64,000 bases of DNA from Stereocaulon alpinum (lineage: Eukaryota; Ascomycota; Lecanoromycetes; Lecanorales; Stereocaulaceae). Both the position numbers and the translations under genes were made by a program. Position 1 is the first letter of the stretch; each line of letters starts with the position of its first letter. The stretch spans positions 61,226-125,225 of the forward strand of contig JAEUBA010000091.1 of the NCBI GenBank assembly GCA_018257865.1, written 5' to 3'. Below are positions 9,970 through 20,103 of the stretch, in pieces. The notes below the pieces were generated by a model. It made no database searches. It saw only the letters and a program-made list of their open reading frames with translations, and was not told where the DNA came from.

Positions 9970-11585
9970 CTACAAAACCTCCTTAACTTGGCCAAGTCTA
10001 GCATCGGGAATCGTCCTTGCCAACCCCCTATCAAGCTCCACACTCGTCTTAAAGTTAGGCGTAAACCCCACGCCCAAACTATAACGTATGGCCTCCCTCT
10101 CCACATCAACCTGCGTAGTCTTCCTGATCTGACAATTATCCGGCAGAGCTATATTGTCGTCGCCCTCAATCTCCGTCCAATTACTGCTCTTCTTGCTGAC
10201 TGCATCTTTGAGCCGAGATCTACCGTTCTTGAATTGCAGTCCCTTTTCGCGAGATCTGCCTAAGAAGATAGTTGTCCCGCTATAGCCGCTTCGAAGCCTG
10301 AGGACATGTCCTGTGAGCCATTTGTAGCCGGGCCGGAGGGTGGGGATGCTGGCTGCTATGATGCCGAGCTGGACTTCGAAGCTGTTTTGTGTTAGCTCAG
10401 CGTGGGTAGGGTATTGCGGCGGTAATCACAGCCGCCAGAACCAGTTGTCGATGCCGCCGTCTGTGTGCCACCTATTAGCTGGGATTGCAATGATTGGGGA
10501 TGGAAGACGTACAAGTGTAATCATATTTGGGTATTGATTGCCAATTGATGACCATACGAACAATGCAACAGGCACCGGTACTGAGAACGTGAGTCAGTTA
10601 ATGCGGTCGATGTAAAGGGGCGATGGACAGACACACATTACACCAAGACCCATTAGCATGCATAGACCAATCTTTGACTTCAAAGCCATCTGGACGCGCC
10701 AGAGAATCAAGATGGGAACCGCAGCAAATGCAAAGTCAGATACTGCTGATATGACTGGGGATAGTCAGCCTATTGAGGGCTTTTGAATTTGTCTCCCTAC
10801 CAGCTTGAGCCATGATAATTCTCAGCAGTTGACCTCGACTGAAGCATTGAGCCGTGATGTCCTTGTCCCAAGCTCCTTCTAGGGGTCGACACTGTATAAT
10901 CCATAGAATGGTGATGACAACGTTCGACACTATCAGGCCAACAACAGCAGCTTGAAGTGGGCGGATAAGCGCTTTGGTTGTTGGAATACGCATAAGGAAC
11001 AGGCATATGGAGATTTTCGTAAACATGAGAGTCGCGAATGTTTGTAGCCATTCTCCATAATTGTATTTCAGATATTCGCGCAGCTGATACTGGCTCAAGT
11101 GGAATTGAGGTCTGCCGAAGCCTTCGTGGACCTCGACAAAGTCCAGGGCCGTGCCAATAACGGTGCCAAGCTGGTAGACGTCAGTCTCATCATTTACTAA
11201 TTACCATCATCTTGATCGAAATGAATAGGCGTACTAGGGCGAATAGGATCGTCCAATCATCCCTGCAGATTTCGGTGTCAGCATTGTTCCTGGAAGACGT
11301 AAATTTGGGCAAGGGAAAAGGTTCGGGAGGAGTGAAGTAGGAACACAAACGGCCTAGTGATAGAGCTCTTGCCAAAAGGAAACTTCTATGAGCAGTTTCT
11401 AGGGGAACGACCGTTAACGACCGAAAACACTGTGCTTACCAGCCAATAGCCTTGACAAGCCGACCTCGAACCCATAATCTCAAAGCTACCGTAACAATGC
11501 AGACACTTGTGGTCGCGGCAACAGATGCAACAAGGCCAGGGCCCAAGTTGGCATCGCCCTGCGCGGGTGGCCCTGTTGGATCCAT
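9970..11585 (-). CDS. Rhodopsin-domain fungal integral membrane protein (Pth11-related type)
   Basis: Seven exons on the minus strand: 11585-11440, 11262-11205, 11170-10801, 10754-10637, 10580-10509, 10471-10430 and 10381-9970, 405 aa, every junction in phase. It belongs to the large fungal family of seven-helix plasma-membrane proteins with a C-terminal cytosolic tail. The helices seen include GPGLVASVAATTSVCIVTVAL (first), ILFALVRLFISIKMM, LQTFATLMFTKISICLFLM, AAVVGLIVSNVVITILWII, VISAVSDFAFAAVPILIL and ITGACCIVRMVI. The family signatures CRPLEGAWD and ASIPTLRPGYKWL are present. No CFEM domain precedes the helices. Members are often annotated as putative receptors, but the ligand and signalling role are unknown here. 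The tail (after about residue 300) is charged. Confidence 0.88.
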
Positions 11586-13374
11586 TGAAGAAGGAAGATG
11601 AAGGTTTCAGAGCGGGCTGAGATCTTATGACAAGCGACGGACAGCATGTTGAAGAACGATGAGCTATGTTTCAGCTCCTTCAAGCGCACATGGAGAGGCT
11701 ACCACACTATTCATTCTTTCAAGCAGACTATGCATGCATGGCAAAGCAAGCGAAGAACCATATTGTCGGATAGCAATGGCTCGATTGACGGCATGGAAAG
11801 CTAAGACGACGCAGCCATGTATAAGGCGTAGCAGCACAATGGGGTAGCTTGTCGAATAGAAGCTGTCCATTGACTAGATCGGCAATCTGCAGGGCGCACG
11901 CCGCGTGTGCACCGTGGAATCTCGGCCGCGGGGGTCCCATCAAAGTAGATCTTTGCTTCACTAGGAGTTGTGCCTACTTTTTAGAAAGCATAAATACGGC
12001 GCTGCAGAAAACACAGTGGATCCATCCGATATGCCAAATTGTATCTGCAACGAATCATGCGTGGTTCCAAGGGCTACAGTTTATTGCGCTGCATACACTC
12101 TTCTTGGGCGCTGTGCCTCGAACACCGGATAAAAGGCCCGACTTGCTCAGCTGAGATAGAAAGGGAGACATGACATTGCTGCCTAGGCTCGACAAAAGCG
12201 GAGATACGCACCTCCGTCGCTAGGAGCACGTAATCCCTGACTTTCACTGTTTTCTAAGCCATACAAAGAGCAGCACGAGAGATCTACGTAGTAGGCTAGG
12301 TCTGAATGACTTTCCCACTGTGATAAGATTGCATTGACGCATCGACGTGTGAAGACTTGTAGGCCAACGGTTGATTCGTAGGTAGGTTCAAATGCGGCTC
12401 CATTGCAAGTCCCTAGGTATCCTAAACTCATGACGTTCCGGGGTCTTGGATGGTATGAAACTCGCGGCTTGCCTAAAACCGACTTTCATGCATTGGGATT
12501 GGCGCACACCTATGTGAAGTTTAATAGGTGGACTATCATGAATATGGGGCTATCCTTGTGGTGCCACGCTCTGGCCAGGGCTCCAAGGATCAGCTCAGAT
12601 GGATTCTCAAACAGCGGGCTCGTGGTGTTGAACCACCGTAAGAATCTTGTTCATCCCAATTTGGTTGCCATGTCCATAGCACTGCAAAGTCGCGTCATCC
12701 TTGCCGAATTGCACAGGTATAGGTTCTGGATATGGATATGTGCGTTGATTCGGCTGGGTATTGAGTAAAATGAGACTTTTATGCAAACGCTGCAATTGCG
12801 GGCAGTGACTCGCTCAACACCAAGAAACTTGACGGAGGAACGGAAGGCATCACAATGGCAGTGGCCAAGGTAAGTGTTGATTGTCTCCTCAATCATTTCG
12901 GACCAATCCGCAGTCGTCATCGCAAGGTCCATTGGAGTCAGACCTACCTTACTGATCTTGTATGGATCAAACGAAATTGATGAATGTCTACGAGAATGGA
13001 AGCGCGCGACGCGACTACCTTTCTTGGCGCCAAAACCCGCGTTGTCACATGCCTTCAATGCCATGCGACCTTGGCGTGTTGGCATCTTGACCGCTTTTTG
13101 GTGGTACCACCTCAGTCTCCGCCAATTTCTGATATCACTTCACACTGTCTCTACAGTTCCAGTGCATCACTTAATGTCTAATTTGGAGACAATTTGCGGT
13201 CTCTCAATACCCAGCAAGCTCAGAGTGTCGAGCCAGACGTCTTCTCCCCCAATGCATCCCGCACAGCGGCTCTCACCGGACGGGGTTATCAAGGCAACAA
13301 CTATGGGCCTGTGGATGGGTCCTGTGTGGGCACATCATTCATAACGACCTGGCACCACCTTTATACCGACCATA
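11586..13374. other. Gene-poor interval upstream of the FNIP gene
   Basis: A 1.8-kb gap between divergent genes. A 144-codon minus-strand frame (12651-13085; MPTRQGRMALKACDNAGFGA) contains some coding-like texture and possible splice sites, but no domain. A plus-strand frame at 12874-13344 overlaps it in antisense. Neither is accepted as a gene. Confidence 0.35.
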
Positions 13375-16300
13375 ATGTTCCTGCAATCCTCCGTCTCCGG
13401 CCTACAGCGCCTCTTCTCAACTGCTTCCTCGTCTCTCTCTCCGCATTCTCCTCGGGGCCAAAGGCAGCTCGAATCAGTCACCGAAGAAGCGCACACCTAC
13501 GAACTACTCTATCCTGAGCTTGAGACCTTACGACAAGGCCAGCACCATGCGTACCCTCTCAGACAAGGTGACCCTACGTCCATTGTTGCGGCCGCCAACA
13601 GCTCGGATGACAGAGGTGGACTGGACATTCAAAGTCCTCGGGATATCCGAATCATCATTGCTCAAGATACCAATGCGCTCTCCTCGCAACCTCGCGTGAT
13701 GTACGACTCGCACCCTCCTCTACCTCAACCGCAATTACGCAACAGTTCTTCGCCAGAAGTCACCGAACGCAGCCGCCCCAGAGCGGAATCTTTGACTGGA
13801 GGACCGAGACGTGATAATAGTGTGCAAACTTCGCGTACTGCTCCGCATACCCGACAGTCCTCGCTCTCGCAGACGGCCCAGACGTTTTTTGGTGGGACCT
13901 CGTCTCTCTCTCCAGTGAACGAGCTTGGTGGCCTTTTCGGGAGTGCCAAGGGGCGTTATAATTCAAAGCTGGCTACAGCTGATGGCGAGAGTATGCAAAC
14001 CAATCTCGCAAGGGAAGAGCAGGAAGAGACAGAAGAGCTGCTCGAGTGTATGTTTGGGGCTGCCGGTTTTTCAACCGTGTCAACTACGAAGCTCCACGTC
14101 CGGCCGCCGAAGCCAGGTCGTGCTGAGCAGATTGTGAGACCGAGCTCAGCTAGAGAGCCTACGTCTCCAGGAGCCTTCCCTAAAAGGAGAACGCCGTTGA
14201 CCCGATCGACCACTGCCGCCGACCTTCAATGCTTATCATCCAAGTCAGGTTCTGACGACCTACAGCTAGCAACACCTCGCCAAACCAGCTCTTCCATCTT
14301 GATCACACGACTCTTTTCTGTCGATCCTGGAGACATCCATTCTGTATCTCACTCATCGGAGCAACATCCGTCATTTAACCCAGATGGTCTCACATTCGAG
14401 AGTACGAATGCGGACAAGTCTACGCGCAAGGAGAAGGCAGAACATTTCAAGTGTCCGACTTATGCAGTAGCTGTTCTTCTACAGATGCCAGCGCGCCGGC
14501 AGCGATTGTCGACGCCTTCGCTGGGACGCTTTACTGGCTACTCTGCTGCAAGCCCGAATTCGTGGTCTTCAGATGCTCTACACAATCTCAACCTACTTGG
14601 CGCGGACTCCAACAGCGATATTGACTATGTCGTTGCGCATTGGGCATTCCTCATTCGAGCTTTGTCTTGTCTCCAGGTCGCAGCTTGTCATGAGATCAGC
14701 CAAATGCTAGTCAGACTCGAAATGCCCTATCTTGCGACTCCTATCAAGGAAGCTCCAAAGTCCTCGGAGCTAGGAACAAACGCTCGAACCAAAGCAGTGA
14801 AGGAGCCAGCGCGATTAACTTTGCAGCTGTCTCCTGGAGCTCTGCAGAACTGTACGATTATCCATAGATTATCAGACATGAGTGGGAAACGGATCGCGTC
14901 TGCTTTGAAGATTCGTAAAGTCGTTGTAGGTCAGGGTCGATGGGGTATGTGGAGGGAGGAAGCCCGTTGGGTTGGAAGGTGGGCTGGAGGAAAAGACCAG
15001 AACTTCTTTCTCTTCAACCTTCTTACTGCTTTTCTCGGCTCACACACCGAGTGGCTCGACTCACTAGGACCAAGCCGCTATAGACGCCGGCATACGAAGC
15101 ATTCGAATGCCCCGTACGGCGAAGTCAGCCGTATACAACACCGCACTGTCATCGTGTCACAAGACAAGATGGCTGCGCGGCGTTTGGTCTTTTTGCTCTC
15201 TGCATTCCTGCCAGGTGGTGCCTTCACATTCATGGTTGACGGCCAACAACAACTTAACGCAAGCTGGTCGAGTATGGCGTATTCTCAGTCGCCCCCTTCA
15301 AGCTTCCCAATCCATCCACAACAGTCGTTGCGTAGGACCGTGAATAGAAGGCCCGGATCAAATCGTACCAATCCCAACGCAACATCTCACGCACGCTCCG
15401 TCAGCTTCTCTGGTACAGATGTTTTCCCAAGTGATGACACCTTCACTGAAGGGCTCCATCCTCAATATCATAGCCGTAGAGCATCTGACGCCAGGTCAGT
15501 TCGAAGCACCGGATTACCCATAACTTTCAATGCCTCCGGAACTCGTAAAAGTAGCACGACAACTACTGCCACCGTAGTACCTGATCCTGCCATTGGCGTT
15601 CCGCATTTCTCGAGCCACTCAGTTGGCCGACCGCTTGGCACAGCACCAGGACCAAGGCCCGGGAGTAGCGGAAGTCTCGTCTCGCTATCTTTGAAACGAA
15701 CCCTCTCTCGGTCTGATACCAACGAACAGGGCAACCGAAGCGCTGACACACAGTCGATCAGCCGATGGGGAAGCATGATCAGTGGTTTCTGGAGCGACCG
15801 GCGTGGTTCTTCCACTGGGGATAGTGATGCTCTCACTTCTTCTGAAGAAGGGCTCGGGATCTCTGGAGTCCCTAAGGATGTACGTGGCCAGCAGCCCGTT
15901 AACACGCTCGCGCAAATGGTCAAGCAAGTCGAATTGAATGGGAACACTCGCCCCTCGGGCCAGAGCAACAGCAACACAACTTCAAGTTCGTTGACCGTAA
16001 CGCAACCACCAGGGGTGAGCAAAGAGACAAACAACGTATCATCGCCGAAGGACATAGCTGTCGTACCGGGTTCAGAACAATTTCCCCTCAACCTTTCGAT
16101 CGATGAAGAGGATGGCGTTGTCGATGTAGACCTACCACCACTGAGCTCGTATGGATCATCATTCGACTCCACAACGAGTTCTCCTGTAGCTATGCGCTCC
16201 GCAGCTAGCAGTTTCATTGGCCCTGCTTCGCTTCCACGCCGAGACTCGTCCCAAGCATCTCAGCGTCCTAGCTCTAGCGCATCAATCGATGTTGCTGGCT

Positions 16301-16950
16301 GGCTACGGAGTTATCACAAGGACTTTGCTCTGCAGGCAGTCCGCCCCTACGATAGCCTCAAGGAGGACATCAAGCGCTCTATGCGGAGCGAGCCCACACC
16401 TGCACATACGCAACCAGCAACAAACGAAGGAAGCTTAGAACCCGATGTTTGGACTGACGTCTGCACAACGCTGGTTGCAGATACCACAACCTTCAGTGTC
16501 ACACGCCTCTGTCTGCGCCGGAAGAATCCAACATCAAGTCACCACCAGACTAATGCCTTGTTGGAAATCATGCCTCAGGAATATGCCGAACAAGAAGAAA
16601 TCATAGAGGAGCCGCTCATGGATATGGAGCCCATGTTCATCGACGCCGTAGAGAAAGTACTCGCTCAGAGTGGGCATTCATCACGCGTTGGATCTCGAGC
16701 TCCGTCTCCGACTCGTCATAGGGATCACCCTCCACGGGAAGGCAGCCCAGGGATTGAGATCCCAAGGAGTGAGTGCAAGAAGATGGTGCTAGGTGCGTTG
16801 GAGCAGGTTGCCCGGAGCGTGAGCGCTGAACTGGCAAAGGGGAGAGATGTCGATTGCGGACGAGGAAGAAGTGACAATGTGCCGACAGACAGCACGTTGA
16901 GAGAGGGCATCAGAAAGTGGTTGAGTCAGGTGGACAGAGAAGGGGTCTGA
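13375..16950 (+). CDS. LST4: Folliculin-interacting protein (FNIP/Lst4 family)
   Basis: A single long exon of 1191 aa. FNIP/Lst4 proteins pair with folliculin/Lst7 and act at the vacuole or lysosome on Rag GTPases, linking amino-acid supply to TORC1. The N-terminal FNIP segment contains RGGLDIQSPRDIRIIIAQD (about residues 79-97), followed by low-complexity linker, then ELLECMFGAAGFSTVSTTKLHV (about 222-243), a long unstructured stretch, and DENN-like parts: KCPTYAVAVLLQMP, the helical YVVAHWAFLIRALSCLQ, LTLQLSPGALQNC and the later RRLVFLLSAFLPGGAF. The second half is Ser/Pro/Thr-rich, as in fungal Lst4, and a conserved-looking block sits near the end (DVWTDVCTTLVADTTTF). The Lst7 partner is not in the window. 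Assigned from order and texture of motifs, not from a search. Confidence 0.75.
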   Translation: MFLQSSVSGLQRLFSTASSSLSPHSPRGQRQLESVTEEAHTYELLYPELETLRQGQHHAYPLRQGDPTSIVAAANSSDDRGGLDIQSPRDIRIIIAQDTNALSSQPRVMYDSHPPLPQPQLRNSSSPEVTERSRPRAESLTGGPRRDNSVQTSRTAPHTRQSSLSQTAQTFFGGTSSLSPVNELGGLFGSAKGRYNSKLATADGESMQTNLAREEQEETEELLECMFGAAGFSTVSTTKLHVRPPKPGRAEQIVRPSSAREPTSPGAFPKRRTPLTRSTTAADLQCLSSKSGSDDLQLATPRQTSSSILITRLFSVDPGDIHSVSHSSEQHPSFNPDGLTFESTNADKSTRKEKAEHFKCPTYAVAVLLQMPARRQRLSTPSLGRFTGYSAASPNSWSSDALHNLNLLGADSNSDIDYVVAHWAFLIRALSCLQVAACHEISQMLVRLEMPYLATPIKEAPKSSELGTNARTKAVKEPARLTLQLSPGALQNCTIIHRLSDMSGKRIASALKIRKVVVGQGRWGMWREEARWVGRWAGGKDQNFFLFNLLTAFLGSHTEWLDSLGPSRYRRRHTKHSNAPYGEVSRIQHRTVIVSQDKMAARRLVFLLSAFLPGGAFTFMVDGQQQLNASWSSMAYSQSPPSSFPIHPQQSLRRTVNRRPGSNRTNPNATSHARSVSFSGTDVFPSDDTFTEGLHPQYHSRRASDARSVRSTGLPITFNASGTRKSSTTTTATVVPDPAIGVPHFSSHSVGRPLGTAPGPRPGSSGSLVSLSLKRTLSRSDTNEQGNRSADTQSISRWGSMISGFWSDRRGSSTGDSDALTSSEEGLGISGVPKDVRGQQPVNTLAQMVKQVELNGNTRPSGQSNSNTTSSSLTVTQPPGVSKETNNVSSPKDIAVVPGSEQFPLNLSIDEEDGVVDVDLPPLSSYGSSFDSTTSSPVAMRSAASSFIGPASLPRRDSSQASQRPSSSASIDVAGWLRSYHKDFALQAVRPYDSLKEDIKRSMRSEPTPAHTQPATNEGSLEPDVWTDVCTTLVADTTTFSVTRLCLRRKNPTSSHHQTNALLEIMPQEYAEQEEIIEEPLMDMEPMFIDAVEKVLAQSGHSSRVGSRAPSPTRHRDHPPREGSPGIEIPRSECKKMVLGALEQVARSVSAELAKGRDVDCGRGRSDNVPTDSTLREGIRKWLSQVDREGV

Positions 16951-17880
16951 GTGGTGATTATCACCATCACGAATAATCACGAATTCCTGTTAGCTTGCGT
17001 GTCGAGCGATGTCTTATTGCATTGTACGATGGTTGTTGTCACATTTGCTGCGATTTAGCGGGTGTCTGGGTCGGAACCCATTACGAAAGTCCGTGATCTC
17101 TGACGCGTTTTCGTGCTCGCCAGATCTACGAATAATGATTAATGAGATACAAATCGCATGCACATTATGAGAAGGACATTTGTCCCCTCCAATCTGCTCC
17201 TTGCCTGTGAAATACCACGTGAAGTCTGTGAGCAACAGAAAGCCGATCTTTCATCAAGATCATTCGGTAGCAACGTATCATTGAGCATCAAAGGAATCTG
17301 AACGGATGGAGGTGGTTGGCTTGAGCTTTTATCCCCCACAACGGAAAATATACATGGCTTCCATGGCGCTTCTCTTCTCAGCAGTAGACTTTTTCACAAC
17401 ACTGACGCACTTTATGGGTGAGCACTCACCCCGCTAAAGCTCATTTGCCATAACCTAGCAGAACTCAACAAGCCTATGATGTTTTCGAAAGCACTGAAAT
17501 TGCTAAATTAGTATCACATCGGAGTTGCTAGTAACCAAATCGGATGGCTACTAACCCAAGTATCGTGTCCCTCTCAACGACATTGCAAGACAAAACTAAC
17601 AAAAAGCAAGACAAGCGCAGCCAAGAACGAGACAAAAGTACATACATAACCCCACTGCCTACGTACGATAACAGGCTACTCACCTACCAAACACCCCACA
17701 CGGCGCTCGAGAAGGCCACACCGCCCACTCCCTAGATACACCCTCTCACTATACCTTACCATCACCCGCGCTCTATAACACCACTCAAAGCGACCCGCAT
17801 GCCTAAGTAAAGATTCATCCGAAGCCACAGAATCCATCAACCTAAGCTGGATCCTTCCTCAAGAACCAACAACGCCAGGA
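16951..17880. other. Intergenic
   Basis: 3' region of the FNIP gene and following DNA. No convincing frame; short open frames are interrupted and have no texture. Confidence 0.4.
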
Positions 17881-18790
17881 ACGGGGTGAGACAGACACAT
17901 AGCTTGTTTTCTCTTCTGGCGATATAGATTAGCTAAATTGATAGTGAAGGAGTCGGGTATCTGCCTTGCCCTTGCATCTGTGCAGCGAGTTGTGCAGTCG
18001 TGAGAATCTTGAAACGGTCTTTTAGGGATATCAAAGATTCTATCATGGCTTGCACGAAGGGTCCGCTTGGTGTGTACTGTTGTTTTCTGATGGCGTTTTC
18101 TTTGGAAGTAGAGGCTGCAATGAATTTGTGCCGACCAGGACCGGCGGAGACACTGCCTGTAGAGCATTCGAAGATATGTAGCACGTCGCCTTTGGTAAAT
18201 ATCAACGTTGGGCAGATATGTTTGTAGCTCACTCCTAAGTCTTTCGTGTTGTCTCTCATGTAATTCGAGCTCAGTGCGTCTGATTCGGCCTGCGAAGGAA
18301 CATTATCATTTCAGTTAATATATAAACCACAAAGCTTGGAATAAAAAGAACGGCGTAGACTAGTGAGAGTGTGAAATCATCTTTCTGTGAGTAACTGCCG
18401 CTTATGGTTGCAATCGTTGGGCAGCCATGCCCGCTGTGAAAAAGGATAGACAACGTGTCCTTAGAGGATCAATCTTCGAAATCTGTCAAAGCCCTTTTCA
18501 AAGATTTGAAGTCTGGCTTGGCAGCTGTGTTCGACAGTATCTAATCCTCTGTACAGTTGAAGTTGAATTCATGTTCGAAGAACATTTTTGATGACGTCTA
18601 TGTCGGCACTGTTGTCAAAGTCCGCTTCTTCTCACGAATAGAAAAAAACGTTGACATGGTTGTATGGTCTGCCTTCGTTGGGGAAGTCTCGTAGGAGTTG
18701 CGTGTTCAAGTCATCCTTGGAATTCTCTCAGCTGACAAGCGTCTTTGACGGGTCGAAACCTGCAAGCACATAAAGCTTCAAATGGTGGGT
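17881..18790 (-). pseudogene. Decayed gene remnant with stops and a frameshift
   Basis: Minus-strand pieces read like one protein that has been broken. FRPVKDACQLREFQ (about 18760-18715) is followed, after a frame change, by DDLNTQLLRDFPNEGRPYNH and VNVFFYS, then a TGA at 18634-18632. The same frame continues EEADFDNSADIDVIKNVLRT to a TGA at 18571-18569, then IQLQLYRGLDTVEH and ARLQIFEKGFDRFRRLI. A further open piece at 17933-18259 reads MRDNTKDLGVSYKHICPTLI, then VSAGPGRHKFIAASTSKENA, and ends near 17933. The texture is that of a protein and the stops lie inside it. The family was not identified with confidence; it may be one of the repeated fungal DUF families. No intron explains the stops. 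Confidence 0.45.
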
Positions 18791-20103
18791 AGACAATGTG
18801 CGGAGACGATGATGTTTGACTAAGCATTGACTGAGAAAATGGCAAGAAAGAATACTAAACGGTCTGACTGGTGAGTGTTTCAAGGGTCGGTATGGAAAGA
18901 GTGATGAAGAGACACTGAAATCGAAAAGCACTGAAAGTAGCCAGGTTTTGTCAATTTAGAACTCCGAAGATTAAAACTCATATGGTTACGGCAATCTTCA
19001 TGCTGCATTTTTCGATACATTTTCGGTGGTTGTGATGCTTGAAAGTGACCAGACAGCATGTAGATTTGGTTGTACCTGCCGACACCTGTGCAATTGTCAG
19101 ATCTTGGCGATATTCAAGGGCTTCAAGAAACCTACTTGTGACCGAGGGTTTGCATTTTCCAAACCATACTGGATAGTGGATCGAGTCCTAAATTTTTTTC
19201 AGGAGACTGTCTTTGACCTCTCGTGGCAACCTAGCTGAACTACGTTCATTGCGGACTCTTCTTTGCTCAATGAAAGATTAGAGGCCTTAGCCACAAAGCA
19301 TAGACACACGATTGTAGACATGTTTGAAGAATGACTCCGTATGCCAGCGTGATAGCATGCCATCAATGAATAGTTGTTGAGCATGTAGTAGTCTACAGTC
19401 AACAGGGTTTCAGGTTTGTCTTGATAAAACTTCTGTTAGCGTACCTGAATTATAGAGCATCCTGGAAAGACTTCGCACCTTCAAGAAATCCTGACTCTTT
19501 TATACTACGGTGATCACCAAAGGGCACAACTCGTTGACGCCCACTCAATGACAGGTCTTAATATTCGGCGGCGTTGATATTGAGGGCGGTATACGCTAAG
19601 TGAGGGCTTATGCGCTAGTAGAGAATCAAGATCCAACAGTAATCTAACAATGTTCTGAGCATGTACCCTTGGATACCTGCTGCCTGGCTGTTGCCATATC
19701 AAGGTATTGCAGCGAACTTTGCTTGGCGCCCCTGAGGTACGCTCTACCTTACATTGACATGCTCATTGAACCAAGACCATCTGGTTAGGGGTTAGGACCT
19801 CGACAAAATCACTGTTTGAGTCAAGGCATTGCTGCCTTATGTTACAGGTCTGAAAGTCAGCTACCGGAATTAAGATGGGAGCCAATCATCTGCCTCGTCT
19901 TCCGTGTCATGTATGCAACCTTGCATTGAAACTAACCCCTTTTGGTCAGCGTATGCCAGATACCGCTCGCTTCACACCGACACCTCCCACCAATTCGTGT
20001 GAGATCATTTCATCACTTCTCACCACCTCAGAAGGGTTTGCAAGTCACCGATTTCAATTATTCTGATTTTACTACGACATTCCGGCTGCAAAAGGCGTTC
20101 ATC
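18791..20103. other. Gene-poor interval
   Basis: Mixed low-information DNA with many short frames and no domain. The decayed gene may extend further upstream into it. The last part is the promoter and leader of the TPR-SET gene. Confidence 0.35.

Noticed and set aside
12651..13344. Overlapping minus and plus open frames of 144 and 156 codons
   Set aside because: They oppose each other in antisense, have no domain or partner exons, and either could be chance.
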